From Alphaproteobacteria bacterium (GTDB taxonomy: Bacteria > Pseudomonadota > Alphaproteobacteria > VGEJ01), in assembly GCA_016869335.1 (NCBI GenBank), contig VGEJ01000067.1, positions 1 to 9,938 on the forward strand: a stretch of 9,938 nt of DNA, written 5' to 3'. Within the stretch, counting starts at the first letter, position 1, and each line of letters starts with the position of its first letter. The translations under genes and the position numbers were made by a program. Below the pieces are notes generated by a model. It was not told the origin of the DNA. It was given only the letters and a program-made list of their open reading frames with translations, and searched no databases. Below, piece after piece: positions 1-7,943 of this stretch.

Positions 1-227
1 TGGTCATGCCCAACCTCGACGCCGCTAATATCGCCTTCAACCTGGCCAAGTGCCTCGCCGAGGGGCTCTCGATCGGCCCGATCCTGGTGGGCATGGCGAA
101 GCCCGCCCACATCGTGCCGCCGTCCGTGACCGTGCGCGGGCTCGTCAACATGAGTGCGGTTGCCGCAGCCGACGCCCAGGCATTCGCCGCCGCCCCCGCA
201 ACGGTGCGCAGCCGCAAGGCTGGCTGA
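1..227 (+). CDS. C-terminal end of a phosphotransacetylase-domain protein, probably NADP-dependent malic enzyme (partial)
   Basis: Only the last 75 or so codons are in the window; the frame is open at the left edge and stops with TGA at 225-227. The visible peptide includes VMPNLDAANIAFNLAK, then IGPILVG, AKPAHIV and TVRGLVNMSA. This matches the end of the phosphate acetyl/butyryl-transferase fold. That fold occurs alone (Pta) or as the C-terminal half of MaeB-type malic enzymes, where it is thought to be regulatory. The wording PNLDAANIAFNL plus AKPAHI resembles the malic-enzyme version more than free-standing Pta, so MaeB (malate to pyruvate plus CO2 with NADP) is my preferred call. Without the N-terminal malic domain this cannot be proved. 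The last 15 or so residues are a non-conserved Ala/Arg-rich tail. The next gene, mgtE, starts 17 bases downstream on the same strand, so co-transcription is possible. Confidence 0.72.
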   Translation, partial: VMPNLDAANIAFNLAKCLAEGLSIGPILVGMAKPAHIVPPSVTVRGLVNMSAVAAADAQAFAAAPATVRSRKAG

Positions 228-244
228 GATGGACGACCCCGCCC

Positions 245-1645
245 ATGGCGAACGCCGAGGCCCCGTCGGAGATGGCGCCCGATGAGGGACGCGGAGCCGA
301 GCGCTTCTACGGCCTGACCCAGGAATTCATCGAGGGCGCGATCGCCGCCATCCGGACGGGCGATGCCGAGCGCATTCGCACGCTCGCCGCGGGTGTGCAC
401 GCCGCGGATCTCGCCGATCTCATCACGCTGGTCACGGCCGACGAGCGGCGCACCCTGGCCGCGGCGCTGCGCGAGGACTTCGACCCCGAGACGCTGGCCT
501 ACCTCGACGAGGGGCCGCGCGAGGACGTCGTCGAGGTGCTCGGTCAAGGCATCCTCACGACGGCGGCGCGGGAGCTCGACGTCGACGACGCCGTCGAGAT
601 CGTTGGCGGGCTCGATCCGGCAGAGCAGCGCCAGGTTCTCGACACGGTCCCGGCGCCCGAACGCGTCGCCCTGGAACAGGCGCTCTCGTACCCGCCGGAT
701 AGCGCCGGCCGGCTGATGCGCCGCGATCTCGTGGCGGTGCCCGAGTTCTGGACGGTCGGCCAGACCATCGACTATCTGCGCGACACCGCCGATCTGCCCG
801 ACGAGTTCCGCGAGATCTTCGTCGTCGATCCCAGCCATCACCCGATCGGCACCGTCCCGCTCGACCGCATCCTGCGCAGCAAGCGCGTGGTCGTGGTGCG
901 CGACATCATGGATCGCGATCCGAAACTCGTCCCGGCCCGCCTCGATCAGGAGGAGGTCGCGTTCCTGTTCCGCCAATACGACCTCGTCGAGGCGCCGGTG
1001 GTCGACGAGAAGAACCGCCTCGTCGGCGTGATCACGGTCGATGACGTCGTCGACGTCATGAGCGAGGAGGCCGAGGAAGATCTGATGCGCCTAGGCGGCG
1101 TGTCGGTGACAAGTCTGAGCGACTCGATCGGGCGAACGACCCGGAGTCGCCTGCCGTGGCTGTTCGTCAACCTCGGCACGGCCCTCATCGCCTCCAACGT
1201 CATCGGCCTGTTCGAGGCGACCATCACCGAGATGGTGGCGCTCGCCGTGCTCATGCCCATCGTTGCCTCGATGGGCGGCAACGCCGGCACGCAAACGCTG
1301 ACGATCACCGTTCGCGCGTTGGCGATGCGCGAGATCACCTCGACCAACACCCTGCGCCTCATCAACAAGCAGATCGCCGTCTCGTTCCTGACCGGCGGCG
1401 CGATTGCCACCGTGATCGGGGCGATTGCGGCGACATGGTTCGGGCAGGTCGGCCTCGGGGCGATTCTCGCGGCCGCGATGGTCATCAACATCCTGGTCGC
1501 GGGCCTGTTCGGCATTCTGGTCCCGCTCGCGCTGCACCGGCTGCGCATCGACCCGGCGCTCGGCGCCTCGATCTTCGTGACCATGATCACCGATGTGGTG
1601 GGGTTCTTCGCCTTCCTTGGCCTCGCCGCCTGGGTTCTGCTGTGA
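245..1645 (+). CDS. mgtE: MgtE-type magnesium channel/transporter
   Basis: A 466-residue inner-membrane Mg2+ channel of normal family length. In order it has: a cytosolic MgtE N domain (about residues 24-158, ending in YPPDSAGRLM); two CBS domains (about 159-214 and 218-272), which in characterised MgtE bind Mg2+ and gate the pore; a linker helix with EEAEEDLMRLGG; and five hydrophobic membrane segments (about 303-322, 326-345, 376-400, 404-430, 441-466). The family motif MGGNAGTQT lies at 343-351. An Asp in MITDVVGFF (D450) matches the pore Asp that binds Mg2+ in the Thermus protein. The frame is open back to base 50, but homology begins only after the Met at 245; a second Met at residue 10 is possible. 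No clear Shine-Dalgarno precedes 245, so coupling to the upstream gene is plausible. I saw no Mg2+-sensing riboswitch, and the short upstream gap leaves no room for one. The function call is firm; the exact start is less so. Confidence 0.95.
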   Translation: MANAEAPSEMAPDEGRGAERFYGLTQEFIEGAIAAIRTGDAERIRTLAAGVHAADLADLITLVTADERRTLAAALREDFDPETLAYLDEGPREDVVEVLGQGILTTAARELDVDDAVEIVGGLDPAEQRQVLDTVPAPERVALEQALSYPPDSAGRLMRRDLVAVPEFWTVGQTIDYLRDTADLPDEFREIFVVDPSHHPIGTVPLDRILRSKRVVVVRDIMDRDPKLVPARLDQEEVAFLFRQYDLVEAPVVDEKNRLVGVITVDDVVDVMSEEAEEDLMRLGGVSVTSLSDSIGRTTRSRLPWLFVNLGTALIASNVIGLFEATITEMVALAVLMPIVASMGGNAGTQTLTITVRALAMREITSTNTLRLINKQIAVSFLTGGAIATVIGAIAATWFGQVGLGAILAAAMVINILVAGLFGILVPLALHRLRIDPALGASIFVTMITDVVGFFAFLGLAAWVLL

Positions 1646-1662
1646 GGGCTCCCGCGGCGCTC

Positions 1663-1691
1663 TTCGCAACCGCTCACGCTGCCGGTAGAGT
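1663..1691 (+). promoter_or_regulatory. Candidate sigma-70-like promoter for the leucine cluster
   Basis: The 52-base gap between mgtE and the acyl-CoA dehydrogenase gene contains TTCGCA (1663-1668), 17 bases, then TAGAGT (1686-1691). Each box matches 4 of 6 positions of the TTGACA/TATAAT consensus. The predicted transcript start would fall on or next to the ATG at 1698, implying a leaderless or nearly leaderless mRNA. In DNA this GC-rich such matches are weak evidence; read-through from mgtE is the alternative. Confidence 0.22.
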
Positions 1692-1697
1692 GGCGCG

Positions 1698-2870
1698 ATG
1701 ATCTCCAACCGCAGCGAGGGGTTCGACTTCGCGCTCGGCGAGACGGCCGAGCTGCTGCGCGCCTCGGTGCGGGCGTTCGCCGCCGACGAGATCGCGCCGC
1801 GCGCCGCCGCGATCGACCGCGCCAACGACTTCCCGAGCGACTTGTGGCGCAAGATGGGTGCGCTCGGCCTCCTCGGCATCACGGTGGAGGAGGACTACGG
1901 CGGCGCCGGGATGGGCTATCTCGAACACGTCGTGGCGATGGAGGAGGTCAGCCGGGCCTCGGCCGCCGTCGGCCTGAGCTACGGCGCGCACTCCAATCTC
2001 TGCGTCAACCAGATTCGCCGCCACGGCACGGAGGAGCAGCGGCGTCGTTTACTGCCGAAGCTCGTGGCCGGAGAGCACGTCGGGGCGCTGGCGATGAGCG
2101 AGCCGGGAGCGGGGTCGGACGTCGTCGGCATGCAGCTCCGCGCAGATCGGGACGGCGATCACTACGTCCTCGACGGCACCAAGATGTGGATCACCAACGG
2201 CCCCGATGCCGATGTTCTGGTGGTCTACGGCAAGACCAACCCGAGCGCAGGCGCCAAGGGCATCACCGCGTTCATCGTCGAGCGGGGGATGCCCGGGTTC
2301 GCGACCGCCCAGAAGCTCGACAAGCTCGGCATGCGCGGCTCGAACACCGGCGAGTTGGTGTTCACCGACTGCGCGGTGCCGGCGGGGAACGTCCTCGGCA
2401 CGGAGAACGAAGGCGTCAAAGTGCTGATGAGCGGCCTCGACTATGAGCGGGCCGTGCTTGCCGGCGGTCCGCTCGGCATCATGCAGGCGTGCCTCGACGT
2501 CGTGCTTCCCTATGTGCATGAGCGACGGCAATTTGGCCGACCGATCGGGGAGTTCCAGCTCATGCAGGGCAAACTCGCCGACATGTACACGACGATGAAC
2601 GCCTGCAAGGCCTACGTGTACGCCGTGGCACGGGCGTGCGACCGCGGCCAGACCACACGCAAGGATGCTGCCGGCGCGATTCTCTACGCGGCGGAGAAGG
2701 CGACGTGGATGGCGCTCGAAGCCATTCAGTGCCTCGGCGGCAATGGCTATATCAACGAGTTCCCGACAGGGCGCCTGCTGCGCGATGCCAAGCTCTACGA
2801 GATCGGCGCCGGGACCTCGGAGATCCGGCGGATGCTGATCGGACGTGAACTGTTCGAGGCCGGCGCATGA
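1698..2870 (+). CDS. ivd: Isovaleryl-CoA dehydrogenase
   Basis: A 390-residue FAD-dependent acyl-CoA dehydrogenase that oxidises isovaleryl-CoA to 3-methylcrotonyl-CoA in leucine breakdown and passes electrons to electron-transfer flavoprotein. The full fold is present: N-terminal helical domain (about 1-125), middle beta domain with LAMSEPGAGSD (131-141) and MWITNG (163-168), and C-terminal helical domain with RRQFGRPIGEFQ (276-287) and QCLGGNGYINEFP (344-356). The subtype is set by the catalytic base. Isovaleryl-CoA dehydrogenases carry it in a SGLD.ER segment, and here it is E250 in MSGLDYERAVLAGGPLG. At the usual C-terminal position of other family members (YEGT) this protein has YEIGAGTSEIRR, with no Glu there. 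Both features are typical of Ivd. The start at 1698 gives normal length and is preceded by a weak GGTAGAG. Its TGA overlaps the next gene's ATG (ATGA, 2867-2870), so the two are translationally coupled. Confidence 0.95.
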   Translation: MISNRSEGFDFALGETAELLRASVRAFAADEIAPRAAAIDRANDFPSDLWRKMGALGLLGITVEEDYGGAGMGYLEHVVAMEEVSRASAAVGLSYGAHSNLCVNQIRRHGTEEQRRRLLPKLVAGEHVGALAMSEPGAGSDVVGMQLRADRDGDHYVLDGTKMWITNGPDADVLVVYGKTNPSAGAKGITAFIVERGMPGFATAQKLDKLGMRGSNTGELVFTDCAVPAGNVLGTENEGVKVLMSGLDYERAVLAGGPLGIMQACLDVVLPYVHERRQFGRPIGEFQLMQGKLADMYTTMNACKAYVYAVARACDRGQTTRKDAAGAILYAAEKATWMALEAIQCLGGNGYINEFPTGRLLRDAKLYEIGAGTSEIRRMLIGRELFEAGA

Positions 2871-3493
2871 GCGCTCCGCGCCCTGAAGCCGCCGCGCCGG
2901 CCATCGATTTCTACTTCGACTTCGCCTCGCCCTATGGGTATCTCGCGAGCGTCGAGATCGATGCCATCGCGGGGCGGCACGGCTACGCCGTGACATGGCG
3001 GCCCTTCATGCTGGGCGCCGTGTTCAAGCTCGAGGGCCCGCGGCCGCTGGTGGACTACCCGCTGAAGGGTGCCTATACCCGGCGCGATGTGGTGCGCTGT
3101 GCCCGCCGTCTTGGCATCCCGTTTCAACTGCCCGAGGGCTTTCCGCGCGCGCTGCTCGCGCCCGCGCGCGCCTTCTATTGGCTGAGTGACCGCGATCCGG
3201 CCCTGGCGAAGCACTACGCCCGCGCCGCCTACGCCGCCTACTTCGGCGCTGGCCGGGACATCAGCCGGCCGGAGGCCGCCGCCCCTCTGGGCCCGGCGGT
3301 GGGTGTGGCGGCCGCCACGCTGCTCGCCGCCATTCAGGAGCCGGCGATCAAGGAGCGGCTGAAGCAGGAGACCGATGCGGCGATTGGGCGGGGGGGCTTC
3401 GGCTCACCGTTCCTGTTCGTTGGCGGCGAGCCGTTCTGGGGCGCGGACCGGCTCGGCGAAGTCGACCGCTGGCTGGCGAGCGGCGGCTGGTAG
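2867..3493 (+). CDS. 2-hydroxychromene-2-carboxylate isomerase/DsbA-like thioredoxin-fold protein
   Basis: A 208-residue soluble protein of the HCCA isomerase/kappa-class glutathione transferase family (DsbA-like thioredoxin fold with a helical insert). The N-terminus reads FYFDFASPYGYLA; S21 in this motif aligns with the Ser used to activate glutathione in NahD and GSTK. The C-terminal family signature is also present: GRGGFGSPFLFVGGEPFWGADRL (split here as 174-183 and 184-196). There is no CxxC, so it is not a disulphide oxidoreductase of the DsbA type, and no signal peptide is visible, so it should be cytosolic. Characterised relatives isomerise 2-hydroxychromene-2-carboxylate in naphthalene breakdown with glutathione. 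No other naphthalene gene is here, so the substrate is unknown. It sits between ivd and mccB, overlapping ivd by ATGA and ending 3 bases before mccB, which suggests a job linked to leucine or branched acyl-CoA breakdown. Family is well supported; function is not. Confidence 0.88.
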   Translation: MSAPRPEAAAPAIDFYFDFASPYGYLASVEIDAIAGRHGYAVTWRPFMLGAVFKLEGPRPLVDYPLKGAYTRRDVVRCARRLGIPFQLPEGFPRALLAPARAFYWLSDRDPALAKHYARAAYAAYFGAGRDISRPEAAAPLGPAVGVAAATLLAAIQEPAIKERLKQETDAAIGRGGFGSPFLFVGGEPFWGADRLGEVDRWLASGGW

Positions 3494-3496
3494 GCG

Positions 3497-5104
3497 GTGG
3501 CGGTTCTGCCTAGCAGCGTGGATGTGCGAGCACCGGCGTTCGCCGAAAACCGCCGGCATATGGCTGATCTCACGCGCGACCTGGGTGAGCAGGTCGCCAG
3601 AGTCGCGGCGGGTGGCGAGCGGCGGGCGCGCGCGCGCCACCAGGAACGCGGCAAGCTCTTGCCGCGCGAGCGCATCCGGCTCCTGCTCGATCCCGGCACC
3701 CCGTTCCTCGAGCTGTCTCAGCTCGCCGCGCTCGGCCTTTACGGCGATGAAGTGCCGGCGGCCGGGATCATCACCGGCATCGGGCGGGTCAGCGGCCAAG
3801 AATGCGTCGTCATCGCCAACGACGCGACGGTCAAGGGCGGCACCTACTATCCGGTGACGGTGAAGAAGCACCTCCGGGCCCAGGAAGTCGCGCGCGCCAA
3901 CCGGCTGCCGTGCATCTACATGGTCGACTCGGGCGGCGCTTATCTGCCGCTGCAGGAGGACGTGTTCCCCGACCGCGAGCACTTCGGCCGCATCTTCTAC
4001 AACCAAGCCACTCTCTCGGCGGTCGGGATAGCCCAGATCGCGCTCGTGCTTGGCTCCTGCACCGCTGGCGGTGCCTATGTGCCGGCGATGGCGGACGAGA
4101 GCATCATCGTGCGCGGTCAGGGCACGATCTTCCTCGGCGGCCCGCCGCTGGTCAAAGCGGCGACGGGGGAGGAGGTGACGGCCGAGGAGCTTGGCGGCGC
4201 CGAGGTGCACACCCGCACCTCGGGGGTCGCGGATCACTACGCGCGGGACGATGGCCACGCCATCGCAATTGCCCGGCGTATCGTTGGGAACCTCAACCGG
4301 ACCAAGCGGGTGGAGATCGCGCGTCGGCCGCCGCGCGTGCCGCTCTACGATCCGGCGGAGCTCCACGGTGTGGTGCCGCGCGATCTGCGCACGCCTTTCG
4401 AGGTGCGGGAAGTCATCGCCCGCCTGGTCGATGGCAGCGAGTTCGATGAGTTCAAGCGGAATTACGGGGTCACCCTGGTAACCGGGTTCGCACACGTCCA
4501 TGGCTATCCCGTCGGCATCATCGCCAACAACGGCATCCTGTTCTCAGAGTCGGCGCTGAAGGGCGCCCACTTCGTCGAGCTGTGTTGTCAGCGCCGTGTG
4601 CCGCTGGTGTTCCTGCAGAACATCGCCGGCTTCATGGTCGGCAAGAAGTACGAGGCAGGAGGTATCGCCAAAGATGGCGCCAAGATGGTCACGGCGGTCT
4701 CCTGTGCCCGGGTGCCGAAAATCACTGTCGTCATCGGCGGCTCGTTTGGCGCCGGCAACTACGGCATGTGCGGGCGCGCGTTCGAGCCACGGTTTCTGTG
4801 GATGTGGCCGAACGCCCGCATCTCGGTCATGGGGGGCGAACAGGCGGCGAGCGTGCTGGTGCAGGTGCGCCGCGATGGTCTGGCCGGGCGCGGCGCCGAC
4901 TGGTCTGCCGAAGACGAGGAGGCGTTCAAGGCGCCGATCCGCGCCCAGTACGAGCGCCAGGGCCACCCCTATTATGCGACGGCGCGGCTCTGGGACGACG
5001 GCATCATCGATCCGGCGGAGACCCGGATGGTGTTGGGCCTGTCGCTGTCCGCTGCGCTGAACGCGCCGGTCGAGAGCACCGCCTTCGGTGTGTTTCGCAT
5101 GTAG
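3497..5104 (+). CDS. mccB: Methylcrotonyl-CoA carboxylase beta (carboxyltransferase) subunit
   Basis: A 535-residue carboxyltransferase subunit that moves CO2 from carboxybiotin on the alpha subunit to 3-methylcrotonyl-CoA, giving 3-methylglutaconyl-CoA. The length equals that of typical MccB/LiuB proteins. The N half (about 25-280) contains DSGGAYLPLQ (144-153), GSCTAGGAYVPAM (186-198) and GTIFLGGPPLVKAATGEE (209-226). The C half (about 290-520) contains NGILFSESALKGAHF (345-359), QNIAGFMVGKKYE (374-386), GGSFGAGNYGMCGRAF (414-429) and MGGEQAASVL (445-454). The glycine-rich stretches are the oxyanion-hole and acyl-CoA-binding parts of acyl-CoA carboxylases. The start is GTG (3497-3499), three bases after the upstream TAG. 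It gives the usual N-terminus (VL....... PAFAENRRHMADL), and a GGTAGGCG stretch just before it can serve as ribosome site. Geranyl-CoA carboxylase beta is the nearest alternative, but the ivd and liuC-like neighbours favour methylcrotonyl-CoA. Confidence 0.95.
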   Translation: MAVLPSSVDVRAPAFAENRRHMADLTRDLGEQVARVAAGGERRARARHQERGKLLPRERIRLLLDPGTPFLELSQLAALGLYGDEVPAAGIITGIGRVSGQECVVIANDATVKGGTYYPVTVKKHLRAQEVARANRLPCIYMVDSGGAYLPLQEDVFPDREHFGRIFYNQATLSAVGIAQIALVLGSCTAGGAYVPAMADESIIVRGQGTIFLGGPPLVKAATGEEVTAEELGGAEVHTRTSGVADHYARDDGHAIAIARRIVGNLNRTKRVEIARRPPRVPLYDPAELHGVVPRDLRTPFEVREVIARLVDGSEFDEFKRNYGVTLVTGFAHVHGYPVGIIANNGILFSESALKGAHFVELCCQRRVPLVFLQNIAGFMVGKKYEAGGIAKDGAKMVTAVSCARVPKITVVIGGSFGAGNYGMCGRAFEPRFLWMWPNARISVMGGEQAASVLVQVRRDGLAGRGADWSAEDEEAFKAPIRAQYERQGHPYYATARLWDDGIIDPAETRMVLGLSLSAALNAPVESTAFGVFRM

Positions 5105-5105
5105 C

Positions 5106-5112
5106 GGGGGAG
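5106..5112 (+). promoter_or_regulatory. Ribosome binding site fixing the start of the hydratase gene
   Basis: GGGGGAG lies two bases before the ATG at 5115. The reading frame is open back to an ATG at 5088 inside mccB, but that one has no such site and would add a non-homologous MCFACSGGA segment. The site therefore supports 5115 as the start. Confidence 0.6.
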
Positions 5113-5114
5113 CC

Positions 5115-5906
5115 ATGGCCGAAGCAACGGTAATCGTGCAGACCGACCTGAGCGGGCTAGCGGTCGTCACGATGAACAGGCCCGAGGTGCACAATGCCCT
5201 TGACGACCACATGGTCGCGCGCCTGACCAAGCTCTTGCGCGAAGTGGCGGCCGACGAAGACGTGCGGACTGTGGCGCTCGCGGCCAGCGGCAGAAGCTTC
5301 TCGGCCGGCGCCGATCTCGAGGCGATGCGGCGGGCGGCCTCTGCGCCGGCGGCTGAGAACCTGGAGCGCGCGATGGCCTTGGCCGAGCTGCTGCGCCTCC
5401 TCGATACGCTGCCGCAGCCGACGATCGGGTGCGTGCAGGGGCCGTGCTATGGGGGCGGGGTCGGCTTGCTGGCCTGCTGCGACGTCGTCGTGGCCGCGCG
5501 CCGGGCGCGTTTCCAGCTCACCGAAGTGCGCCTCGGCCTGATCCCGGCGGTGATCTCGCCCTACGTGGTGCGTGCGCTTGGCGTCCGCCAGGCGCGTCGT
5601 TTCTTCCTGACCGGCGAGGCGATCAGCGCCGAGGAGGCACAGCGGTTCGGGCTGGTTCACGAGCTCGTCGCCGAACCGGGCGATCTTCACGCCGCCCGCG
5701 CGCGCTTCGCCCAAATGCTCAAGCTCGGCGCGCCCGGGGCCGTGACCGAGGCCAAGCGCCTGATTGCGGACGTCGCCAACCGGCCGATCGATCCCGACTT
5801 GATCGCCGAGACCGCCCGCCGCATCGCCGAGCGGCGCACGACGGCGGAGGGCATCGAGGGCGTTGAGGCTTTCCTCGCCAAGCGGCGGCCATCGTGGTGT
5901 GAGTGA
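5115..5906 (+). CDS. liuC: Enoyl-CoA hydratase/isomerase family protein, probable 3-methylglutaconyl-CoA hydratase
   Basis: A 263-residue crotonase-fold enzyme. From its place between the two methylcrotonyl-CoA carboxylase subunits it should hydrate 3-methylglutaconyl-CoA to HMG-CoA. Crotonase landmarks are NRPEVHNALD (21-30), SFSAGADLEAMRRAA (61-75, CoA and oxyanion hole), GPCYGGGVGLLACCD (109-123, second oxyanion-hole part) and FQLTEVRLGLIPAVISPYV (133-151). Of the two Glu residues used by rat mitochondrial enoyl-CoA hydratase, the second is kept (E137). The first, in GGGCEL, is replaced here by Gly (G117 in GGGVGL). From memory the GGGVGL plus LIPAVISPYV combination is common in bacterial LiuC-type proteins, so this looks like a subfamily trait rather than damage. 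It starts 10 bases after mccB and ends 15 bases before mccA. A general enoyl-CoA hydratase is the alternative. Confidence 0.87.
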   Translation: MAEATVIVQTDLSGLAVVTMNRPEVHNALDDHMVARLTKLLREVAADEDVRTVALAASGRSFSAGADLEAMRRAASAPAAENLERAMALAELLRLLDTLPQPTIGCVQGPCYGGGVGLLACCDVVVAARRARFQLTEVRLGLIPAVISPYVVRALGVRQARRFFLTGEAISAEEAQRFGLVHELVAEPGDLHAARARFAQMLKLGAPGAVTEAKRLIADVANRPIDPDLIAETARRIAERRTTAEGIEGVEAFLAKRRPSWCE

Positions 5907-5921
5907 GGACGCTCCGGCGCC

Positions 5922-7943
5922 ATGTTCGAACGCCTCCTGATCGCCAACCGGGGGGAGATCGCTTGCCGCATCGCGCGGACGGCACGGCGGCTCGGCATCA
6001 AAGTCATCGCCGTCTATTCCGACGCCGACGCGGACGCCCAGCACGTGCTGCAGGCGGATGAAGCCCACCGCATCGGCCCCGCTCCCGCGGCAGAGAGCTA
6101 CCTTAATATCCCCGCGGTGATTGCCGCGGCCGTACGTGCCGGTGCCGAGGCGATCCATCCGGGCTACGGGTTCCTGTCGGAGAACGCGGCGTTTGCCGAG
6201 GCGTGCATGGGCGCCGGCATCCGCTTCGTCGGGCCGCCGGCGGCGGCGATCCGGGCGATGGGCGAGAAGGCGGCGGCCAAGGCGCTGATGGAGGCGGCCG
6301 GGGTTCCGGTGGTACCCGGCTATCACGGCGCCGATCAGGATCCGGCCCGCCTCGCCGAGGAGGCGCGGGCGATCGGATATCCGGTAGCGGTCAAGGCGGT
6401 CGCCGGTGGCGGTGGGCGCGGCCTGCGCATGGTGCCGGACGCGGAGAGTTTCGCGCCGGCGCTTGCGGCGGCCAGGCGCGAGGCGCTCGCCGCGTTCGGG
6501 TCGGATCGGGTCCTGATCGAGACGTGGGTGGCAACGCCGCGACACATCGAGTTCCAGGTCTTCGCCGACGCGCACGGCAATGCGCTTCACCTGTTCGAGC
6601 GCGATTGCTCGATCCAGCGCCGACACCAGAAGGTGTTCGAGGAGGCGCCGGCCCCTGGCCTGAGCCCGGCGCTACGCACCCGGATGGGAGCGGCGGCCGT
6701 TGCCGCGGCACGGGCGGTTGGCTATGAGGGTGCCGGCACCGTCGAGTTCATCGTCGACGCTGCCGGCGGCCTCAAACGCGGTGCGTTCTATTTCATGGAG
6801 ATGAACACGCGCCTCCAGGTCGAGCACCCGGTGACCGAATGCGTGACCGGTCTGGACCTGGTGGAGTGGCAGCTCCGCGTTGCCGCCGGCGAGCCGCTGC
6901 CGCTGCGCCAGGAGGACGTGCGGCTGCGCGGTCACGCGATCGAGGCCAGGCTCTACGCCGAGGACCCCGACCACGACTTCCTGCCGACCGGCGGTCTGCT
7001 GCGTGAACTCCGGTTTCCGACTCCGGATGAGCACCTGCGCATCGATGCCGGCTATGTCGCCGGCGATGTCATCGGCGCCCACTACGATGCGATGATCGCG
7101 AAGGTCATCGCCTGGCACGAGGATCGGCCGAGCGCTCTGCGCCGTCTGTGTGCCGCGCTCGATGCGATCGCGGTCGATGGCGTGCGAACGAACGTCTCTT
7201 TTCTCTCCGCGGTCGCGGGGCTCGATGATTTCGCGAAGGCCCATCTCGACACCGGGTTCATCGCGCGCAACCGGGCCGCGCTGGCGGCGAGCGCTGCCGC
7301 GCCCTCGGACACGGTGGTCGCCCTCGCGGCGCTGGCCTTCCTGCTCGGGCGCGCCGCGCGGGCCAGGGCGGACGCGGCGGCATCGAGCGATCCCCACTCC
7401 CCGTGGCATCTTACGACGGGGTGGCGCCTCAACGGCGCGCTCGAGGACCGCCTCGACTTCGAGCATGCGAGCGGCATGATCGCGTTGCGGTTTCGCGGTC
7501 ACGCCGAGGGCTTCGTGTTCGCTCTGCCGGGCGGGCTGGCGGAAGCGCGCGGGACGCTCCGAGATGGCATGCTCTCGGCCGAGATCGCTGGGGTGCGCCG
7601 GCGCGCGCAGGTGCTGAGCGCGGGCGCCACGCTGACCCTCAGCTACGAGGGCGAGAGCCACCGCTTCGCGATGATCGATCCGCTCGCGGCGGCGCTCGCG
7701 GCGGATGCGCCCCTCGGCCAGGTGCGCTCGCCCCTGCCCGGCAAGGTCATCGCAGTGCTCATCGGCCCCGGCGCCGCGGTGAAGAAGGGCGATCCGCTGA
7801 TCGTCGTCGAGGCGATGAAGATGGAGCATACCGTGCGTGCGCCGGAGGATGGTACCGTCGAGCGCATCCTCTACGAGCCGGGCGAGGCGGTGGCCGAGGG
7901 GGTCGACCTGGTCCGTTTCACGGCCGCCACCGCACGGCAATGA
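5922..7943 (+). CDS. mccA: Methylcrotonyl-CoA carboxylase alpha (biotin carboxylase/biotin carrier) subunit
   Basis: A 673-residue biotin-containing subunit that uses ATP and bicarbonate to carboxylate its own biotin and hands the carboxyl group to MccB. Order of parts: biotin carboxylase N domain (about 1-110, starting FERLLIANRGEIACRIART); ATP-grasp domain (about 115-325) with K158 and the glycine-rich loop AGGGGRG (161-167), then EMNTRLQVEHPVTE (293-306); biotin carboxylase C domain from about RGHAIEARLYAEDP (335 on) to 445; a less conserved linker/beta-interaction domain (about 450-590); and a C-terminal biotinyl domain with EAMKMEH, where K633 (codon 7818-7820) is the biotinylated Lys. 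Length is normal for MccA/LiuD. The ATG at 5922 gives the standard N-terminus; a GAGG lies 13 bases before it, rather far. The TGA overlaps the ATG of the next gene (ATGA, 7940-7943). Propionyl-, acetyl- and geranyl-CoA carboxylase subunits are close relatives; the neighbouring mccB decides the call. Confidence 0.94.
   Translation: MFERLLIANRGEIACRIARTARRLGIKVIAVYSDADADAQHVLQADEAHRIGPAPAAESYLNIPAVIAAAVRAGAEAIHPGYGFLSENAAFAEACMGAGIRFVGPPAAAIRAMGEKAAAKALMEAAGVPVVPGYHGADQDPARLAEEARAIGYPVAVKAVAGGGGRGLRMVPDAESFAPALAAARREALAAFGSDRVLIETWVATPRHIEFQVFADAHGNALHLFERDCSIQRRHQKVFEEAPAPGLSPALRTRMGAAAVAAARAVGYEGAGTVEFIVDAAGGLKRGAFYFMEMNTRLQVEHPVTECVTGLDLVEWQLRVAAGEPLPLRQEDVRLRGHAIEARLYAEDPDHDFLPTGGLLRELRFPTPDEHLRIDAGYVAGDVIGAHYDAMIAKVIAWHEDRPSALRRLCAALDAIAVDGVRTNVSFLSAVAGLDDFAKAHLDTGFIARNRAALAASAAAPSDTVVALAALAFLLGRAARARADAAASSDPHSPWHLTTGWRLNGALEDRLDFEHASGMIALRFRGHAEGFVFALPGGLAEARGTLRDGMLSAEIAGVRRRAQVLSAGATLTLSYEGESHRFAMIDPLAAALAADAPLGQVRSPLPGKVIAVLIGPGAAVKKGDPLIVVEAMKMEHTVRAPEDGTVERILYEPGEAVAEGVDLVRFTAATARQ

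Noticed and set aside
50..244. A 65-codon N-terminal extension of MgtE from the ATG at 50
   Set aside because: This stretch overlaps the upstream phosphotransacetylase-domain gene in another frame and translates into an Arg/Pro-rich string unlike MgtE; the protein from 245 already has full family length.
3390..3396. Run of seven G within the HCCA isomerase-like gene, a possible slippage or phase-variation site
   Set aside because: It encodes the conserved GRGGFG motif with optimal GC-rich codons. The frame is intact and the run is short for phase variation, so codon use explains it.
5157..6626. A 489-codon open frame on the minus strand, and similar long minus-strand frames at 6672-7940, 3404-4501 and 2049-2996
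   Set aside because: They lie opposite well-recognised genes, are rich in Arg, His, Asp and Gly, and show no family motif. GC-rich third positions remove stops from the opposite strand, which explains them.
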